A DNA stretch of 64,000 bases from Rhizobium sp. Pop5 (GTDB lineage Bacteria > Pseudomonadota > Alphaproteobacteria > Rhizobiales > Rhizobiaceae). The stretch is taken from positions 4,258,501-4,322,500 of the forward strand of contig NZ_CP099399.1 of the NCBI RefSeq assembly GCF_024721175.1, given 5' to 3'. The first letter of the stretch is position 1, and each line of letters begins with the position of its first letter. The notes under the pieces were generated by a model that was not told the DNA's origin, ran no database searches, and saw only the letters and a list, made by a program, of their open reading frames with translations. This document shows positions 38,558 through 47,763 of this stretch, piece after piece. The position numbers were made by a program, and so were the translations under genes.

Positions 38558-40405
38558 ATGAACGCCGTGCAGCCGATTGCCATTGCATCATCCGCGACCG
38601 ATGTCCCCGGGGGCGGTCTGCGCGGACTGCTGACGCGCCTGTGGCCTGTTGTCATTACCTACAGCATTGTCCTTGCTGCCGTCATCGTCGCCACGAGGCT
38701 TTACACCGCGACCGACTACGTCGGCCCCGACAATGACGACGGCATGCGTCTCGTCGAGGTCCGTGATTTCCTCGCCGGCCAGGGCTGGTTCGATCTGATG
38801 CAGTACCGTCTCGGCCTTGACGGCGGGACGTTGATGCACTGGTCCCGGCTGATCGACCTGCCGATCGCCTCCCTGATCCGGTTCTTCGGCCTGTTTGCGC
38901 CCCGTGAGACGGCCGAGGCGCTGGCGCTTGCTGTCTGGCCGGTATCGCTCGTCCTGCCCGCGATGCTCGCTATGGCCGTTGCCGGCCGGCGTATCGGCGA
39001 TGCTATCGGCATGCATATCAGCCTCGTCCTGACCGGGCTTGCGATCTACACCGGAAATCGTTTCGCGCCGGGCGCCATCGATCATCACAATGCGCAACTG
39101 GCGTTGGTGGCGACGATGACGGCAATGCTGCTGGATCCCAGGCGCCGCGGCTGGAGTTATGCGGTTGCCGGCATCGCCGCAGCCGTCGCCATCGCCATCG
39201 GCGCCGAAACGACACCTTTCGTCGCCGCCGTCTGCCTGACGGTCGCTCTGCTCTGGGCGTGGGAGGGGAAAGATTTCGCGGTCGCCGCTCAGTCTTTCGG
39301 GTTGGCGCTGGCGATTACGATCAGCATTCTCTTCTTCTCAACAGTGCCGCCCCGGCTCTATTCGATGGTCACCTGCGACAATCTCTCGCTCGGCTATTAC
39401 AGCCTGGCGGCGATTGGCGGTGGGCTTCTCCTGTTTTCCGCGGTTTTTGCAAGCCGGCTCACCCGCCCCTTGCGCTTTGCGGCGCTCGCCGTCGTCGGCG
39501 CCGGTGTTCTCGGTTCAGCCGTAGTGATCGCGCCGCAATGCCTGAGCGATCCGCTGGCCAGCCTCGATCCGATGCTGGTCGAACTCTGGCTGAGAAACAT
39601 TTCCGAAGCGAAGTCGATTTTCGCTCTGGCGCGGACCGAACCCTTCGATATCGGCTCTTTCTATGCGGCAGGCCTATTCGGGATCGCCGTCTGTATCTTC
39701 CGGGTCATCAAGCGCGACCGCGCTCAGATCCATCTGATCCTGTTCTTGCTGCTCGCCATCAGTTGGGCGATCGCACTGCTCCAGGTGCGCGGGGCCACTT
39801 TCTCGAACCTGCTTTCCATCCTGCCGCTTACCCTGTTGATCATCGATATCAGGCGCATCTCCAACAGCGACAGCGAAAATGTCGCCGTTGCCTTCGTCTA
39901 TGTGGTGACGGTGCTTGCCAGTGTTCCCGCGGCCTGGGCGGTCGGCGGCGGACTTCTCTCGCTGCAGATGGAAAGTGACGCACAGAAAAAGCCGGCGAAA
40001 CCGGCGAAAGAGCATTCCTGCGCATCGAAACAGGCGCTGGCGCCCCTTGACGGGCTACCTGTCGGTCTGGTCTCGGCTCCGTCGGAGATGGGCGTCTCAA
40101 TTCTCCGCTTCACGCAGAACCGGGTTCTTTCCGCACCCTATCATCGCAATCAGGGCGGCATGCTGACGGAGCTGCATATCGGTATGGCGGAGCCACAGGA
40201 GGCCGAAGCCTTTCTGAGGGGCGCGGGTGTCGCGACGCTCGCCTTCTGCCCGGATGATCCGCAGACGCGCGAGCTCGCCAAACTGAAGCCGGACGGCCTT
40301 TATGCGCAACTCGGCAAGGGGAATATTCCGCCCTATCTGGAGCCGCTTCCGAAAGCGGCGGATGCAGGCGTGCAGTTCTTTCGCTATCGGCCGGCGGCGA
40401 ACTGA
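38558..40405 (+). CDS. Large multi-spanning membrane protein, GT-C glycosyltransferase-like
   Basis: 615 residues with about 12 hydrophobic segments and a C-terminal soluble tail. I see an acidic first-loop motif DNDDGMRLVEV (residues 58-68), then MHWSRLIDLP (93-102), and AIDHHNAQLAL (173-183). This pattern recalls GT-C transferases, such as STT3/AglB or GtrII-type enzymes that take sugar from polyprenyl phosphate. The C-terminal domain (from about residue 475) is periplasmic-like with cysteines near 490 and 575. Together with the divergent GtrA-GtrB-like pair it forms a probable lipid-sugar transfer cassette. No reliable family name. Confidence 0.6.
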   Translation: MNAVQPIAIASSATDVPGGGLRGLLTRLWPVVITYSIVLAAVIVATRLYTATDYVGPDNDDGMRLVEVRDFLAGQGWFDLMQYRLGLDGGTLMHWSRLIDLPIASLIRFFGLFAPRETAEALALAVWPVSLVLPAMLAMAVAGRRIGDAIGMHISLVLTGLAIYTGNRFAPGAIDHHNAQLALVATMTAMLLDPRRRGWSYAVAGIAAAVAIAIGAETTPFVAAVCLTVALLWAWEGKDFAVAAQSFGLALAITISILFFSTVPPRLYSMVTCDNLSLGYYSLAAIGGGLLLFSAVFASRLTRPLRFAALAVVGAGVLGSAVVIAPQCLSDPLASLDPMLVELWLRNISEAKSIFALARTEPFDIGSFYAAGLFGIAVCIFRVIKRDRAQIHLILFLLLAISWAIALLQVRGATFSNLLSILPLTLLIIDIRRISNSDSENVAVAFVYVVTVLASVPAAWAVGGGLLSLQMESDAQKKPAKPAKEHSCASKQALAPLDGLPVGLVSAPSEMGVSILRFTQNRVLSAPYHRNQGGMLTELHIGMAEPQEAEAFLRGAGVATLAFCPDDPQTRELAKLKPDGLYAQLGKGNIPPYLEPLPKAADAGVQFFRYRPAAN

Positions 40406-40431
40406 CGCCGGCGTTTTTCATGGCGGGCTGG

Positions 40432-40674
40432 TTACTGAGAAACGCGCAACGCACGAAGACGCGCGCTGGCGTAGAGCCCGAGCACGAAGAGGATAAGGCC
40501 GCCATTGTAGCCCAGGATCGCATAGACAAGGGCCGGAAGTGATACCGGTCCAGGCGAGCATATCGCCGCCAGCGCGAACGTCATCCCGATCAGCGCGGCG
40601 ATCAACGCGATCGCGGCGGCCGAGCGCATTTGCCCGGCGCTGATGCCCAATGCTGCTGCTGTGAGAATAATCAT
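40432..40674 (-). CDS. Small two-helix inner-membrane protein
   Basis: 80 residues, nearly all hydrophobic: one helix around AAIALIAALIGMTFALAAI and another around LVYAILGYNGGLILFVLGLYA, followed by a short basic tail (ARLRALRV). The ATG chosen follows GGAAGGTGCTGAA; an upstream in-frame codon would add a non-conserved stretch. Convergent with the GT-C-like gene (26 bases between stops). No family recognised; rhizobia have similarly small regulators of polysaccharide synthesis, but there is no sequence match I can claim. Confidence 0.55.
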   Translation of the reverse strand: MIILTAAALGISAGQMRSAAAIALIAALIGMTFALAAICSPGPVSLPALVYAILGYNGGLILFVLGLYASARLRALRVSQ

Positions 40675-41014
40675 TTCAGCACCTTCCCGAAGAGAACGAG
40701 GGGAAGCATAGGAAGCGCCAACTAACAAAGATTTACCGGCCATCCTTGCCGAAAAGCCTTTGTATAGCGGTGGTTAGCAATCTCTTTCGGGTAAAACGCA
40801 AAGTCTAACTATGGGTTCCGCAACAAAACGATTTTACTCGATTTTGTTGTTGTTTTCCGGGCTGCAACGAGCGCATGTGTGTTCTGCCAGCAGACGGTCG
40901 CGCTCGACGCATGGTGGCGAATCCCTTCCGCCACCAGTCTCTGTGGCCGGGAAAACCCGTTCCGATGCCCATGGCGAGCTTCCCGTTTCCTGCGGATGGA
41001 CATAGAAAGAAGGG
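40675..41014. other. Intergenic region before xseA
   Basis: About 340 bases with no gene I can support. It contains an imperfect inverted repeat (CAACAAAACG at 40821-40830 and CGATTTTGTTG at 40839-40849) of unknown role and must hold the xseA promoter. AAGAAGGG precedes the xseA ATG. Confidence 0.4.
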
Positions 41015-42595
41015 ATGAGCAACGTCTTCGACAGCGATTCGCCGACCAACCTTGCCGAATATTCGGTTTCGGAACTTTCCGGCTCCATCAAGCGCACCGT
41101 CGAAACGGCTTTCGACCAGGTTCGCGTGCGCGGCGAGATTTCAGGCTATCGCGGGCCGCACTCCTCGGGACATGCCTATTTCTCGCTGAAGGACGATCGC
41201 GCCCGCATCGACGCCGTCATCTGGAAGGGCACCTTCTCGCGCCTGAAGTTCCGCCCGGAGGAGGGGATGGAAGTGATCGCCACCGGCAAGGTCACCACCT
41301 TCCCGGGCTCTTCGAAATATCAGATCGTCATCGAGACGCTGGAGCCGGCCGGCGCCGGCGCGCTGATGGCGCTGATCGAGGAGCGCAAGCGCAAGCTCGG
41401 CGCGGAAGGCCTGTTCGACGCAGCCCGCAAGAAGCGGCTGCCTTTCATGCCCAAGGTGATCGGCGTCGTCACTTCGCCGACCGGCGCCGTCATCCGCGAT
41501 ATCCTGCATCGCATCTCCGATCGTTTTCCGGTCCATGTCATCGTCTGGCCGGTGAAGGTTCAGGGGGAGGGGTCCGGCGAGGAGGTGGCGAATGCTATCC
41601 GAGGCTTCAACGCGCTGGAGCCGGCAGGCGCGATCCCGCGGCCTGACGTGCTGATCGTCGCGCGCGGTGGCGGCAGCCTGGAAGATCTCTGGAGCTTCAA
41701 CGACGAGATCGTGGTGCGCGCGGCAGCAGAGAGCCGGATACCGCTGATTTCGGCCGTCGGCCACGAGACGGACTGGACGCTGATCGATTATGCCGCCGAC
41801 GTGCGCGCGCCGACCCCAACAGGGGCTGCGGAAATGGCGGTGCCTGTCAAGGCCGAGCTCGAAGCACAGGCGGCCGCTCTTGCTGCCCGCCTGCAGGGCT
41901 GCATGAACCGGCAGATGGATCAGCGTCGTCAGTCCGTGCGCGCGCTGATGCGGGCATTGCCGTCGCTCGATCAGCTTCTCGCTTTGCCGCGCCGGCGTTT
42001 TGATGAGGCGGCTGCAGGCCTCGGCCGCGGGCTGGAGCTCAACACCATCAACAAGCGACGCGGCTTCGAGCGCGTCGCCTCGCATCTACGCCCTGATGTG
42101 CTCTCCAATCGCATTGCCGAGCGTCGCCAGCTTCTGAACGAGCGGATAGCGCGGGCCGAACGCACCGTCGAACGCCTGCTCGATCGCTCGAAATCCCGCA
42201 TCGACCGCGCCGAGGCCATCCTCGCCTCGCTGCCCGCGCGGCTGAAGACCCAGACCGACCGCGGCCGCGAGCGGCTTGGCAATCTTTCGCGCCATGCCGA
42301 TACGGCGATCCGCCATCAGCTGACGCGTGCGCGCGGCGAGCTTTCCGCGCAGGATCGCGTGCTGCAGTCGCTCTCCTATAAAAACGTGCTGAAGCGCGGC
42401 TATGCCGTCATTCGCGATGAGGACAACAGGCCGGTCTCCCAGGCGGCGGCTCTCTCTGCCGGCATGGGCATCGCCATCGAGTTCGCCGACGGCCGCGTCG
42501 GCGCCATGACTACGGAAGGCGGCGTCCCGCCCGCCGGCGCCAAGAAGCGCAGTGCAAAACCCGCAGACCCGCCGAAGCAAGGAAGCCTGTTCTAG
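41015..42595 (+). CDS. xseA: Exodeoxyribonuclease VII large subunit
   Basis: 526 residues; cleaves single-stranded DNA with the small subunit XseB. An N-terminal OB-fold ([28 protein letters not shown] and [20 protein letters not shown]), then the catalytic domain with [18 protein letters not shown] and [17 protein letters not shown], then a long coiled-coil (about residues 280-450). The C-terminal extension [14 protein letters not shown] is typical of rhizobia. Followed two bases later by the quinone-oxidoreductase gene. xseB is not in this window. Confidence 0.97.
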   Translation: MSNVFDSDSPTNLAEYSVSELSGSIKRTVETAFDQVRVRGEISGYRGPHSSGHAYFSLKDDRARIDAVIWKGTFSRLKFRPEEGMEVIATGKVTTFPGSSKYQIVIETLEPAGAGALMALIEERKRKLGAEGLFDAARKKRLPFMPKVIGVVTSPTGAVIRDILHRISDRFPVHVIVWPVKVQGEGSGEEVANAIRGFNALEPAGAIPRPDVLIVARGGGSLEDLWSFNDEIVVRAAAESRIPLISAVGHETDWTLIDYAADVRAPTPTGAAEMAVPVKAELEAQAAALAARLQGCMNRQMDQRRQSVRALMRALPSLDQLLALPRRRFDEAAAGLGRGLELNTINKRRGFERVASHLRPDVLSNRIAERRQLLNERIARAERTVERLLDRSKSRIDRAEAILASLPARLKTQTDRGRERLGNLSRHADTAIRHQLTRARGELSAQDRVLQSLSYKNVLKRGYAVIRDEDNRPVSQAAALSAGMGIAIEFADGRVGAMTTEGGVPPAGAKKRSAKPADPPKQGSLF

Positions 42596-42597
42596 CG

Positions 42598-43188
42598 ATG
42601 CGGATCCTGCTGGTGCTCGCCCATCCGCTGCCGGAAAGTTTTGCCGCCTCGGTGGCGCGCACGGCCCGCGAAGCGCTGGAAGCCTCGGGCCATGTCGTCG
42701 ATCTGCTCGATCTCTACGCCGAGGATTTCGATCCGCGCCTCTCTGAAGCCGAGCGTCGCGGCTATTTCGATACGCCCTACGACACCTCGGCTGTCGCCGA
42801 TATCGTTGCCCGGCTGAAGGTGGCCGAAGGTCTCGTCCTCGTCTTTCCGCAGTGGTGGTTCAATTTCCCGGCCATCCTGAAGGGCTTCTTCGATCGCATC
42901 TTCGCGCCCGGCGTGGCCTTCACCCATGATGCCGCCGGTGGCCGCATCGTCCCTCAGCTCACCAATATCAGGCTGCTCTATGCGCTGACGACGACAGGCT
43001 CGCCCTGGTGGCTCGTGCATCTCTATATGGGCGATCCCGTTCGCCGCCTGCTGAAGCGCGGCATTGCCGCTTTCTGCTCGAAGAAGCTCGCCTTCCGCAT
43101 GCTGAGCCTGCATGACATGGATCGCGCGACAGAGGCCAGGCGCAAGGCGCATCTGGAACGCGTCCGCAAGGCACTCGCAGCCGTCTGA
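42598..43188 (+). CDS. NAD(P)H dehydrogenase (quinone)-type flavoprotein
   Basis: 196-residue flavodoxin-fold oxidoreductase of the NQO/MdaB/KefF family. FMN/FAD phosphate loop: LAHPLPESFAASVAR (residues 7-21); the conserved VFPQWWFNFPAILKGFFDRIFAPGVAFTH is present. It transfers two electrons to quinones and is often linked to electrophile stress. Coupled to xseA (2 bases) and convergent with the MarR gene. Confidence 0.9.
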   Translation: MRILLVLAHPLPESFAASVARTAREALEASGHVVDLLDLYAEDFDPRLSEAERRGYFDTPYDTSAVADIVARLKVAEGLVLVFPQWWFNFPAILKGFFDRIFAPGVAFTHDAAGGRIVPQLTNIRLLYALTTTGSPWWLVHLYMGDPVRRLLKRGIAAFCSKKLAFRMLSLHDMDRATEARRKAHLERVRKALAAV

Positions 43189-43686
43189 TTACTCGAAATC
43201 CGACAGGAACTTCTTGAGCAGCCGATCGAACTCGGCCTTGTCTTCGGCGGTCAGGCTGCGCGTCAGCCGCTGTTGGTTGGCCACGTGGGCACCAACGGCC
43301 TCTTCCACAGTTGCAAGCCCTTTCGCGGTCAGCGCGATCAGCACGCTGCGCCTGTCCCCGGGATTGAGCAAGCGCTCGACGAAACCGGCTTTTTCGAGTT
43401 GGTCGATCCGGTTCGTCATCGTGCCGGAACTCACCATCGTCATCTCCAGAAGCTCACCCGGCGAAAGTCGGTGCGGCGCGCCGGAGCGGCGAAGTGTGGC
43501 CAGCACGTCGAAGGATGAGGTGGAAAGCCCGTGCTTCAGCAGAACGGCTTCGACTTCGCGGCCGAGATGGGTTCCGAGACGTTTGAGGCGCCCGAGGATG
43601 CCCATCGGCTCGACGTCGAGATCCGGCCGCTCGCGCCGCCATTGCGCTAGGATCCTGTCGACGTGATCTTGCTTCTCTTCATTCAT
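43189..43686 (-). CDS. MarR family transcriptional regulator
   Basis: 165-residue winged-helix regulator. The DNA-binding part is LSPGELLEMTMVSSGTMTNRIDQLEKAGFVERLLNPGDRRSVLIALTAKG. Longer N-terminus than minimal MarR. It is divergent from a DMT exporter, and an 18-base perfect palindrome lies in the 81-base gap between them, so repression of both genes is likely. Confidence 0.93.
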   Translation of the reverse strand: MNEEKQDHVDRILAQWRRERPDLDVEPMGILGRLKRLGTHLGREVEAVLLKHGLSTSSFDVLATLRRSGAPHRLSPGELLEMTMVSSGTMTNRIDQLEKAGFVERLLNPGDRRSVLIALTAKGLATVEEAVGAHVANQQRLTRSLTAEDKAEFDRLLKKFLSDFE

Positions 43687-43706
43687 GTCTCATCGATAGC
43701 AGTAGA

Positions 43707-43724
43707 TATCTTGACGTCAAGATA
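43707..43724. promoter_or_regulatory. Palindromic operator between marR and DMT exporter
   Basis: TATCTTGACGTCAAGATA, a perfect 18-base palindrome, typical of MarR sites. Two related half-sites (TATCTTGATAT at 43744-43754 and TCTTGATAT at 43761-43769) follow toward the exporter ATG, suggesting more than one binding unit. Confidence 0.75.
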
Positions 43725-43767
43725 AAATGCGCTATGCTGGATTTATCTTGATATAGAGATTCTTGAT

Positions 43768-44679
43768 ATGAAGACAAATTCACGTTATTTCGCCGATGTG
43801 CTGACGACCGCTCTCGCTCCCGCCATCTGGGGCAGCACCTATTTCGTCACCACATCCCTTCTGCCGCACGGCTATCCGGTGACCGTGGCCATGCTGCGCG
43901 CTCTGCCGGCGGGCCTGCTTCTGTTGCTGATTGTCCGGAAATTGCCGACAGGGATCTGGTGGTGCCGCGCCTTCATTCTCGGCGGGCTGAACTTTTCGTT
44001 CTTCTGGGCAATGCTCTTCGTTTCGGCCTATCGCCTGCCGGGCGGCGTAGCGGCCACGGTCGGCGCCGTGCAGCCGCTGATCGTCATCGCGTTGTCGCGC
44101 CTCTTCCTCGGCAAGCCCATCCGCTTCCTTGCCGTCGTCGCCGGCTTGATCGGCATGTCAGGCGTCGCGCTGCTGGTGCTGGCGCCGAATGCGGCACTCG
44201 ATCCCGTTGGCGTCACAGCCGGTCTAGCCGGCGCGCTCTCCATGGCCTTCGGCACGGTGCTGACTCGCCATTGGCAGCCACCCGTTTCCAGCCTGACCTT
44301 TACCTCATGGCAATTGACCGCAGGCGGCATTCTGCTCGTACCGTTCGCCTTATTTCTGGAGCCCACGCTTCCCGTGCCGACGACAGCCAATATCCTCGGC
44401 ATCGCCTGGCTCGGCCTTATCGGCGCGGCCTTCACCTACCTGCTCTGGTTCCGCGGCCTGTCTCGCATCGAACCTTCGGCCGCGGCATCGCTCGGCTTCC
44501 TGAGCCCCGTCGTTGCGACCCTGCTCGGCTGGCTGGCGCTCGGCCAGAGCCTGACGCCGACGCAGATTGCCGGCTTTGCCATGGTCCTTGCCAGCGTCTG
44601 GCTCAGTCAGCGCACGATGATGCCAGTCAGGCCCACTCGCCCTGCCGCATCACCGCAACCCGCGATCCGTCAGGCTTGA
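43768..44679 (+). CDS. EamA/DMT family transporter
   Basis: 303-residue membrane protein with ten helices in two EamA repeats (ALAPAIWGSTYFVTTSLLPHGYPVTVAMLRALPAG at the N-terminus is a family hallmark, and RIEPSAAASLGFLSPVVATLLGWLALGQ in repeat 2). Probable metabolite or drug exporter, under the divergent MarR. Its 3' end overlaps that of the M29 aminopeptidase gene by 53 bases. Confidence 0.92.
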   Translation: MKTNSRYFADVLTTALAPAIWGSTYFVTTSLLPHGYPVTVAMLRALPAGLLLLLIVRKLPTGIWWCRAFILGGLNFSFFWAMLFVSAYRLPGGVAATVGAVQPLIVIALSRLFLGKPIRFLAVVAGLIGMSGVALLVLAPNAALDPVGVTAGLAGALSMAFGTVLTRHWQPPVSSLTFTSWQLTAGGILLVPFALFLEPTLPVPTTANILGIAWLGLIGAAFTYLLWFRGLSRIEPSAAASLGFLSPVVATLLGWLALGQSLTPTQIAGFAMVLASVWLSQRTMMPVRPTRPAASPQPAIRQA

Positions 44680-45880
44680 CGCCGTCGATGTCGACTTTGT
44701 CGGAGCCGATCATCCAGTCGATATGGATCAGGCTGGAATTGCCGCCCTGCGCCTTGATCTGCTCCTGGCTCAATGAAGCGCCATCGAGGAAGCACTTGGA
44801 ATAGCACTGGCCGAGCGCGATGTGGCACGAAGCGTTTTCGTCGAACAACGTGTTGTAAAACAGGATGCCGCTGGCCGAGATCGGCGAGGAGTGCGGCACG
44901 AGCGCCACTTCGCCGAGACGGCGCGCGCCCTCGTCCGTATCGAGCACCTTGTTCAGCACCTCTTCGCCGCGCGAGGCTTTGGCCTCAACGATGCGCCCGC
45001 CCTCGAAACGCACCTGGATATTGTCGATCAGCGTGCCCTGATGCGAAAGCGGCTTGGTGCTCGACACATGGCCCTCCACGCGCAGCGCATGCGGCGTGGT
45101 GAAGACTTCCTCGGTCGGTATGTTCGGATTGCAGGTAATGCCGTTCTTGGCGGTGGATGCACCGCCATGCCATTCGTGCCCATCGGCAAGGCCAACCTTC
45201 AGATCCGTGCCCGGGCCCTTGAAATGCAGCGAAGCGAAGCGCTCGCCGTTCAGCCAGGCGGAGCGTTTGGCGAGGTTGGCATTGTGTTCGGTCCAGGCGG
45301 CGACCGGGTCGCTGACATCGACGCGCGAAGCGGCAAAGATCGCCTTGGCGAGCTTGGCGATCGCGATCGGTTCCGGGTCGTCGGGGAAGACCACCTTGGC
45401 CCAGGACGGATTGGGATAGGAGACGATGTTCCAGTTGATGTCGAAATTCGAAATCTTTTCCAGCGCCGGCTTGTAGGCGGTGGACATGGCGCGGTTGGCG
45501 CGGCCGACCTTGCCGGCATCCTGCTCGGAAAGCAGCATCGGATTGTCGCCGGAAATCGCCAGACGGGCCGCGCCGTTGGCATAGGCCTTGGCCATGCCCT
45601 CGTAGAGCCAGCCGGAGGCGCGGTCAAAGCTCTCCTCGTTGCCGTAACGATAGCGTGCCAGCGTCGTTTCCTCGTCGGAATAGAAGGCGCTCACCAGCCC
45701 GGCGCCGGCCTGATAGGCCTGTTCGGTGATGAGGCGAACGAGCGGCAGCGCCACGACAGGTGCGGTGATCACCAGATCCTGGCCCTTCTGCAGCCGAAGG
45801 CCGACCTTGACGGCAACTTCCGCAAGCTTTTCCAGCTTGAAGGGATCAACAGGGTTCTGGCTCTGGGGCATGAAAGTCAT
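44627..45880 (-). CDS. M29 family aminopeptidase
   Basis: 417-residue metallo-aminopeptidase (aminopeptidase T/PepS group). Metal-site residues: Glu in NIPTEEVFTTPH, the downstream Glu, His in LVPHSSPIS, Tyr/Asp in FYNTLFDENASCHIALG, and His-Asp in LIHIDWMIGS. The early segment KVGLRLQKGQDLVI is characteristic. Removes N-terminal amino acids from peptides in the cytoplasm. Single gene; start either at this ATG or one three codons in. Confidence 0.92.
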   Translation of the reverse strand: MTFMPQSQNPVDPFKLEKLAEVAVKVGLRLQKGQDLVITAPVVALPLVRLITEQAYQAGAGLVSAFYSDEETTLARYRYGNEESFDRASGWLYEGMAKAYANGAARLAISGDNPMLLSEQDAGKVGRANRAMSTAYKPALEKISNFDINWNIVSYPNPSWAKVVFPDDPEPIAIAKLAKAIFAASRVDVSDPVAAWTEHNANLAKRSAWLNGERFASLHFKGPGTDLKVGLADGHEWHGGASTAKNGITCNPNIPTEEVFTTPHALRVEGHVSSTKPLSHQGTLIDNIQVRFEGGRIVEAKASRGEEVLNKVLDTDEGARRLGEVALVPHSSPISASGILFYNTLFDENASCHIALGQCYSKCFLDGASLSQEQIKAQGGNSSLIHIDWMIGSDKVDIDGVKPDGSRVAVMRQGEWA

Positions 45881-45971
45881 GGGGCAACCTGCCTTCTGTC
45901 ATCGACGGTGGGAGGTTGGAAGACTTAGACCCGTTTGCGGCGAAAATGAAGCGCGCTGCATCCGATTTGAG

Positions 45972-45997
45972 AGCGGCCGGATGCGTGTCCGGCCGCT
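45972..45997 (-). terminator. Hairpin after the GST gene
   Basis: AGCGGCCGGA and TCCGGCCGCT pair perfectly around a six-base loop, 9 bases past the GST stop on the minus strand. The tail (CTCAAATC) is not T-rich, so this may be only a partial terminator. Confidence 0.4.
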
Positions 45998-46005
45998 GAT
46001 GCGCG

Positions 46006-46689
46006 TCACGCGGCGGCCGGCATCCTCAGCAGGATCGAATTATGCTTCTCGAGGAATTCCGTCAGGCGCTGCGGATAGTCCTCGCCGACGGCGTTCCGGA
46101 CACTCGCCCGCGCCGACAGCGCCTTGCGCCAGCGTTTGACCCGATCGAACCCGTCGAAGATGCTGCTGTCGTCGAGCGTATCGAACAAATCGAAATACCG
46201 AAAGATCGGTCCAAAAACGGCATCGACGAGGGTGAAGCTGGTCCCGGCGAAATAGGGGCCTTCCTTCAATGCGCCCTCGATCGTCGCGAATTTGGCAATG
46301 AGCGCCTCGCGCTTGGCCTTCAATTGCGCCGCATCCTGCGCCGTCTCATAGCCCCAGAGATCGGAAAGCACGGAGGAGCCGAATTCCATCCATCCGCGAT
46401 GGCGCGCGCGGGTCAGCGCGTCGGCGGGATGCAGGGCGGCACCCGCCTGCGTTTCCTCCAGATATTCGCAGATAACGCTGCTTTCGAAGAGTATCTCTTC
46501 GCGCCCGCCCTCCTCTTGTATCCGGAGCAGCGGCACCTTGCCGAGTGGCGAGATTTTCAGGAACCAGTCCGGCTTGTTGGCGAGATCGATATTGATGCGC
46601 TCGAACGGCACACCCTTTTCGAGAAGCGCGATCGCGGCGCGCTGCACGTAGGGGCAGAGATGATGACTGATGAGGGTCAGCTTGCTCAT
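46006..46689 (-). CDS. Glutathione S-transferase family protein
   Basis: 227-residue GST. The thioredoxin-like N-domain starts SKLTLISHHLCPYVQRAAIALLEKG, with the catalytic-type Cys-Pro in LCPYV, and the ESSVICEYLEE glutathione-binding segment. C-terminal helical domain follows. Close to omega/tau-like bacterial GSTs with a Cys active site. Start at MSKLTL after AGGAGACTTTC. Divergent from a MarR gene with which it shares an inverted-repeat region, so it is probably its target. Confidence 0.92.
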   Translation of the reverse strand: MSKLTLISHHLCPYVQRAAIALLEKGVPFERINIDLANKPDWFLKISPLGKVPLLRIQEEGGREEILFESSVICEYLEETQAGAALHPADALTRARHRGWMEFGSSVLSDLWGYETAQDAAQLKAKREALIAKFATIEGALKEGPYFAGTSFTLVDAVFGPIFRYFDLFDTLDDSSIFDGFDRVKRWRKALSARASVRNAVGEDYPQRLTEFLEKHNSILLRMPAAA

Positions 46690-46735
46690 GAAAGTCTCCT
46701 GGCGGTTGGCAAAGGATCGGCAATGAGATCCATGC

Positions 46736-46788
46736 AAATGCATCTAATATTGCTTGCAGTAAAATTCAAGATAGATGTAATTGCATTT
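46736..46788. promoter_or_regulatory. Broken inverted repeat between GST and marR
   Basis: Left arm AAATGCATCTA (46736-46746) is matched by TAGATG (46772-46777) and TGCATTT (46782-46788) with a four-base interruption. It spans the shared promoter region of the divergent GST and MarR genes, so it is a plausible MarR operator. Confidence 0.4.
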
Positions 46789-46800
46789 ATGTCAGAGAAT

Positions 46801-47232
46801 ATGCCCAAACCAAACGAAACCGCCGTCTCGGCCTGGACGAGCATCATGCGCGCCCGCGAGCGGCTGCTCGGCGCGATCGAATCCGACCTGAAGGCGGCGG
46901 ACCTGCCGCCGCTCGGCTGGTATGACGTGCTTTGGGAACTGGTGCGCTCGGAAGACGGCAGGCTGCGCCCCTATGAGATCGAGGAGCGGACATTGCTCGC
47001 GCAATATAACCTTTCCCGCCTGCTCGACCGGCTGGAAAGAGAGGGCCTGGTGCGGCGCGAGGTCTTCGCTAGGGATGGGCGCGGCCGCTGGGTGGTGATC
47101 ACCGATGCCGGCCGAAAGCTTCGGGAGCGCATGTGGGCCGTCTATGGCAAATCAATCGAGACCCATATCGGCTGCAAGCTTGCCGAAAGCGAGGCAAAGA
47201 CGATCAGCGGGCTGCTGGATCGCTTCCTCTAG
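46801..47232 (+). CDS. MarR family transcriptional regulator
   Basis: 143-residue MarR protein, with winged helix PYEIEERTLLAQYNLSRLLDRLEREGLVRREVFARDGRGRWVVITDAGRK. An ATG 12 bases upstream is possible; neither has a strong ribosome site. Divergent from GST, its likely target. A palindromic repeat follows the stop. Confidence 0.9.
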   Translation: MPKPNETAVSAWTSIMRARERLLGAIESDLKAADLPPLGWYDVLWELVRSEDGRLRPYEIEERTLLAQYNLSRLLDRLEREGLVRREVFARDGRGRWVVITDAGRKLRERMWAVYGKSIETHIGCKLAESEAKTISGLLDRFL

Positions 47233-47235
47233 TTA

Positions 47236-47283
47236 GAGCATGATGTCGTCCGAAAACCGCCTGCACATTTCGGCATCAGGCTC
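47236..47283. repeat. Rhizobial intergenic palindromic repeat, copy 2
   Basis: GAGCATGATG at one end is complemented, with mismatches, by CGGCATCAGGCTC at the other, with CGAAAACCG and ATTTCGG between. Same family as the 35840-35884 copy. Located between marR and ybaK stops, where a shared transcript end would be expected. Confidence 0.65.
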
Positions 47284-47286
47284 AGA

Positions 47287-47760
47287 TCAGGCAATCAGCG
47301 GCGCGGCGACGGCTTTCAGCGCCCTCAACGCATCCTTTGGATCGAGACGTACCTGTAGCCCGCGTTGCCCGCCATTGATATAGACGAGCGGCTCGGCGAG
47401 GGCGGCCTCCTCGACCGCGGTCGGCACCGCCTTCTTCTGGCCGAAGGGGCTGATGCCGCCGACATGATATCCCGTCAGCCGCTCGGCATCGGCAGGTTTC
47501 ATCATATTGGCCGATTTGCCGTGAAACGCGCTCGCAAGCTTCTTCATGCTAACCTCGCGGTCCGAGGGCACGACGACGCAGACCGGCTTGCCGTCCACTT
47601 CCGCCATCAGCGTCTTCAGCACCCGGTGCGGAGCTTCGCCGAGCGCCTCGGCCGCCTGCAGCCCGACGCGCTCGGCGCCAGGGTCGTAATCATAAGTGTG
47701 GACGGTGAAGGCGACGCCTGCCTGAGTGAGAGCCTGTGTCGCACGCGTGGTCTTGGACAT
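47287..47760 (-). CDS. ybaK: Cys-tRNA(Pro)/Cys-tRNA(Cys) deacylase YbaK
   Basis: 157-residue editing protein. Signature: DYDPGAERVGLQAAEALGEAPHRVLKTL, the catalytic-lysine region VPSDREVSMKKLASAFHGKSANMM, and GYHVGGISPFGQKK. It removes Cys mis-charged on tRNA(Pro). Directly downstream of the ArsC-type gene (3 bases apart), so they are an operon. Confidence 0.93.
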   Translation of the reverse strand: MSKTTRATQALTQAGVAFTVHTYDYDPGAERVGLQAAEALGEAPHRVLKTLMAEVDGKPVCVVVPSDREVSMKKLASAFHGKSANMMKPADAERLTGYHVGGISPFGQKKAVPTAVEEAALAEPLVYINGGQRGLQVRLDPKDALRALKAVAAPLIA

Positions 47761-47763
47761 CGC

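Noticed and set aside
38558..40405. Calling this gene a proven oligosaccharyltransferase
   Set aside because: Only short motif resemblance; no WWDYG-like active-site motif is present.
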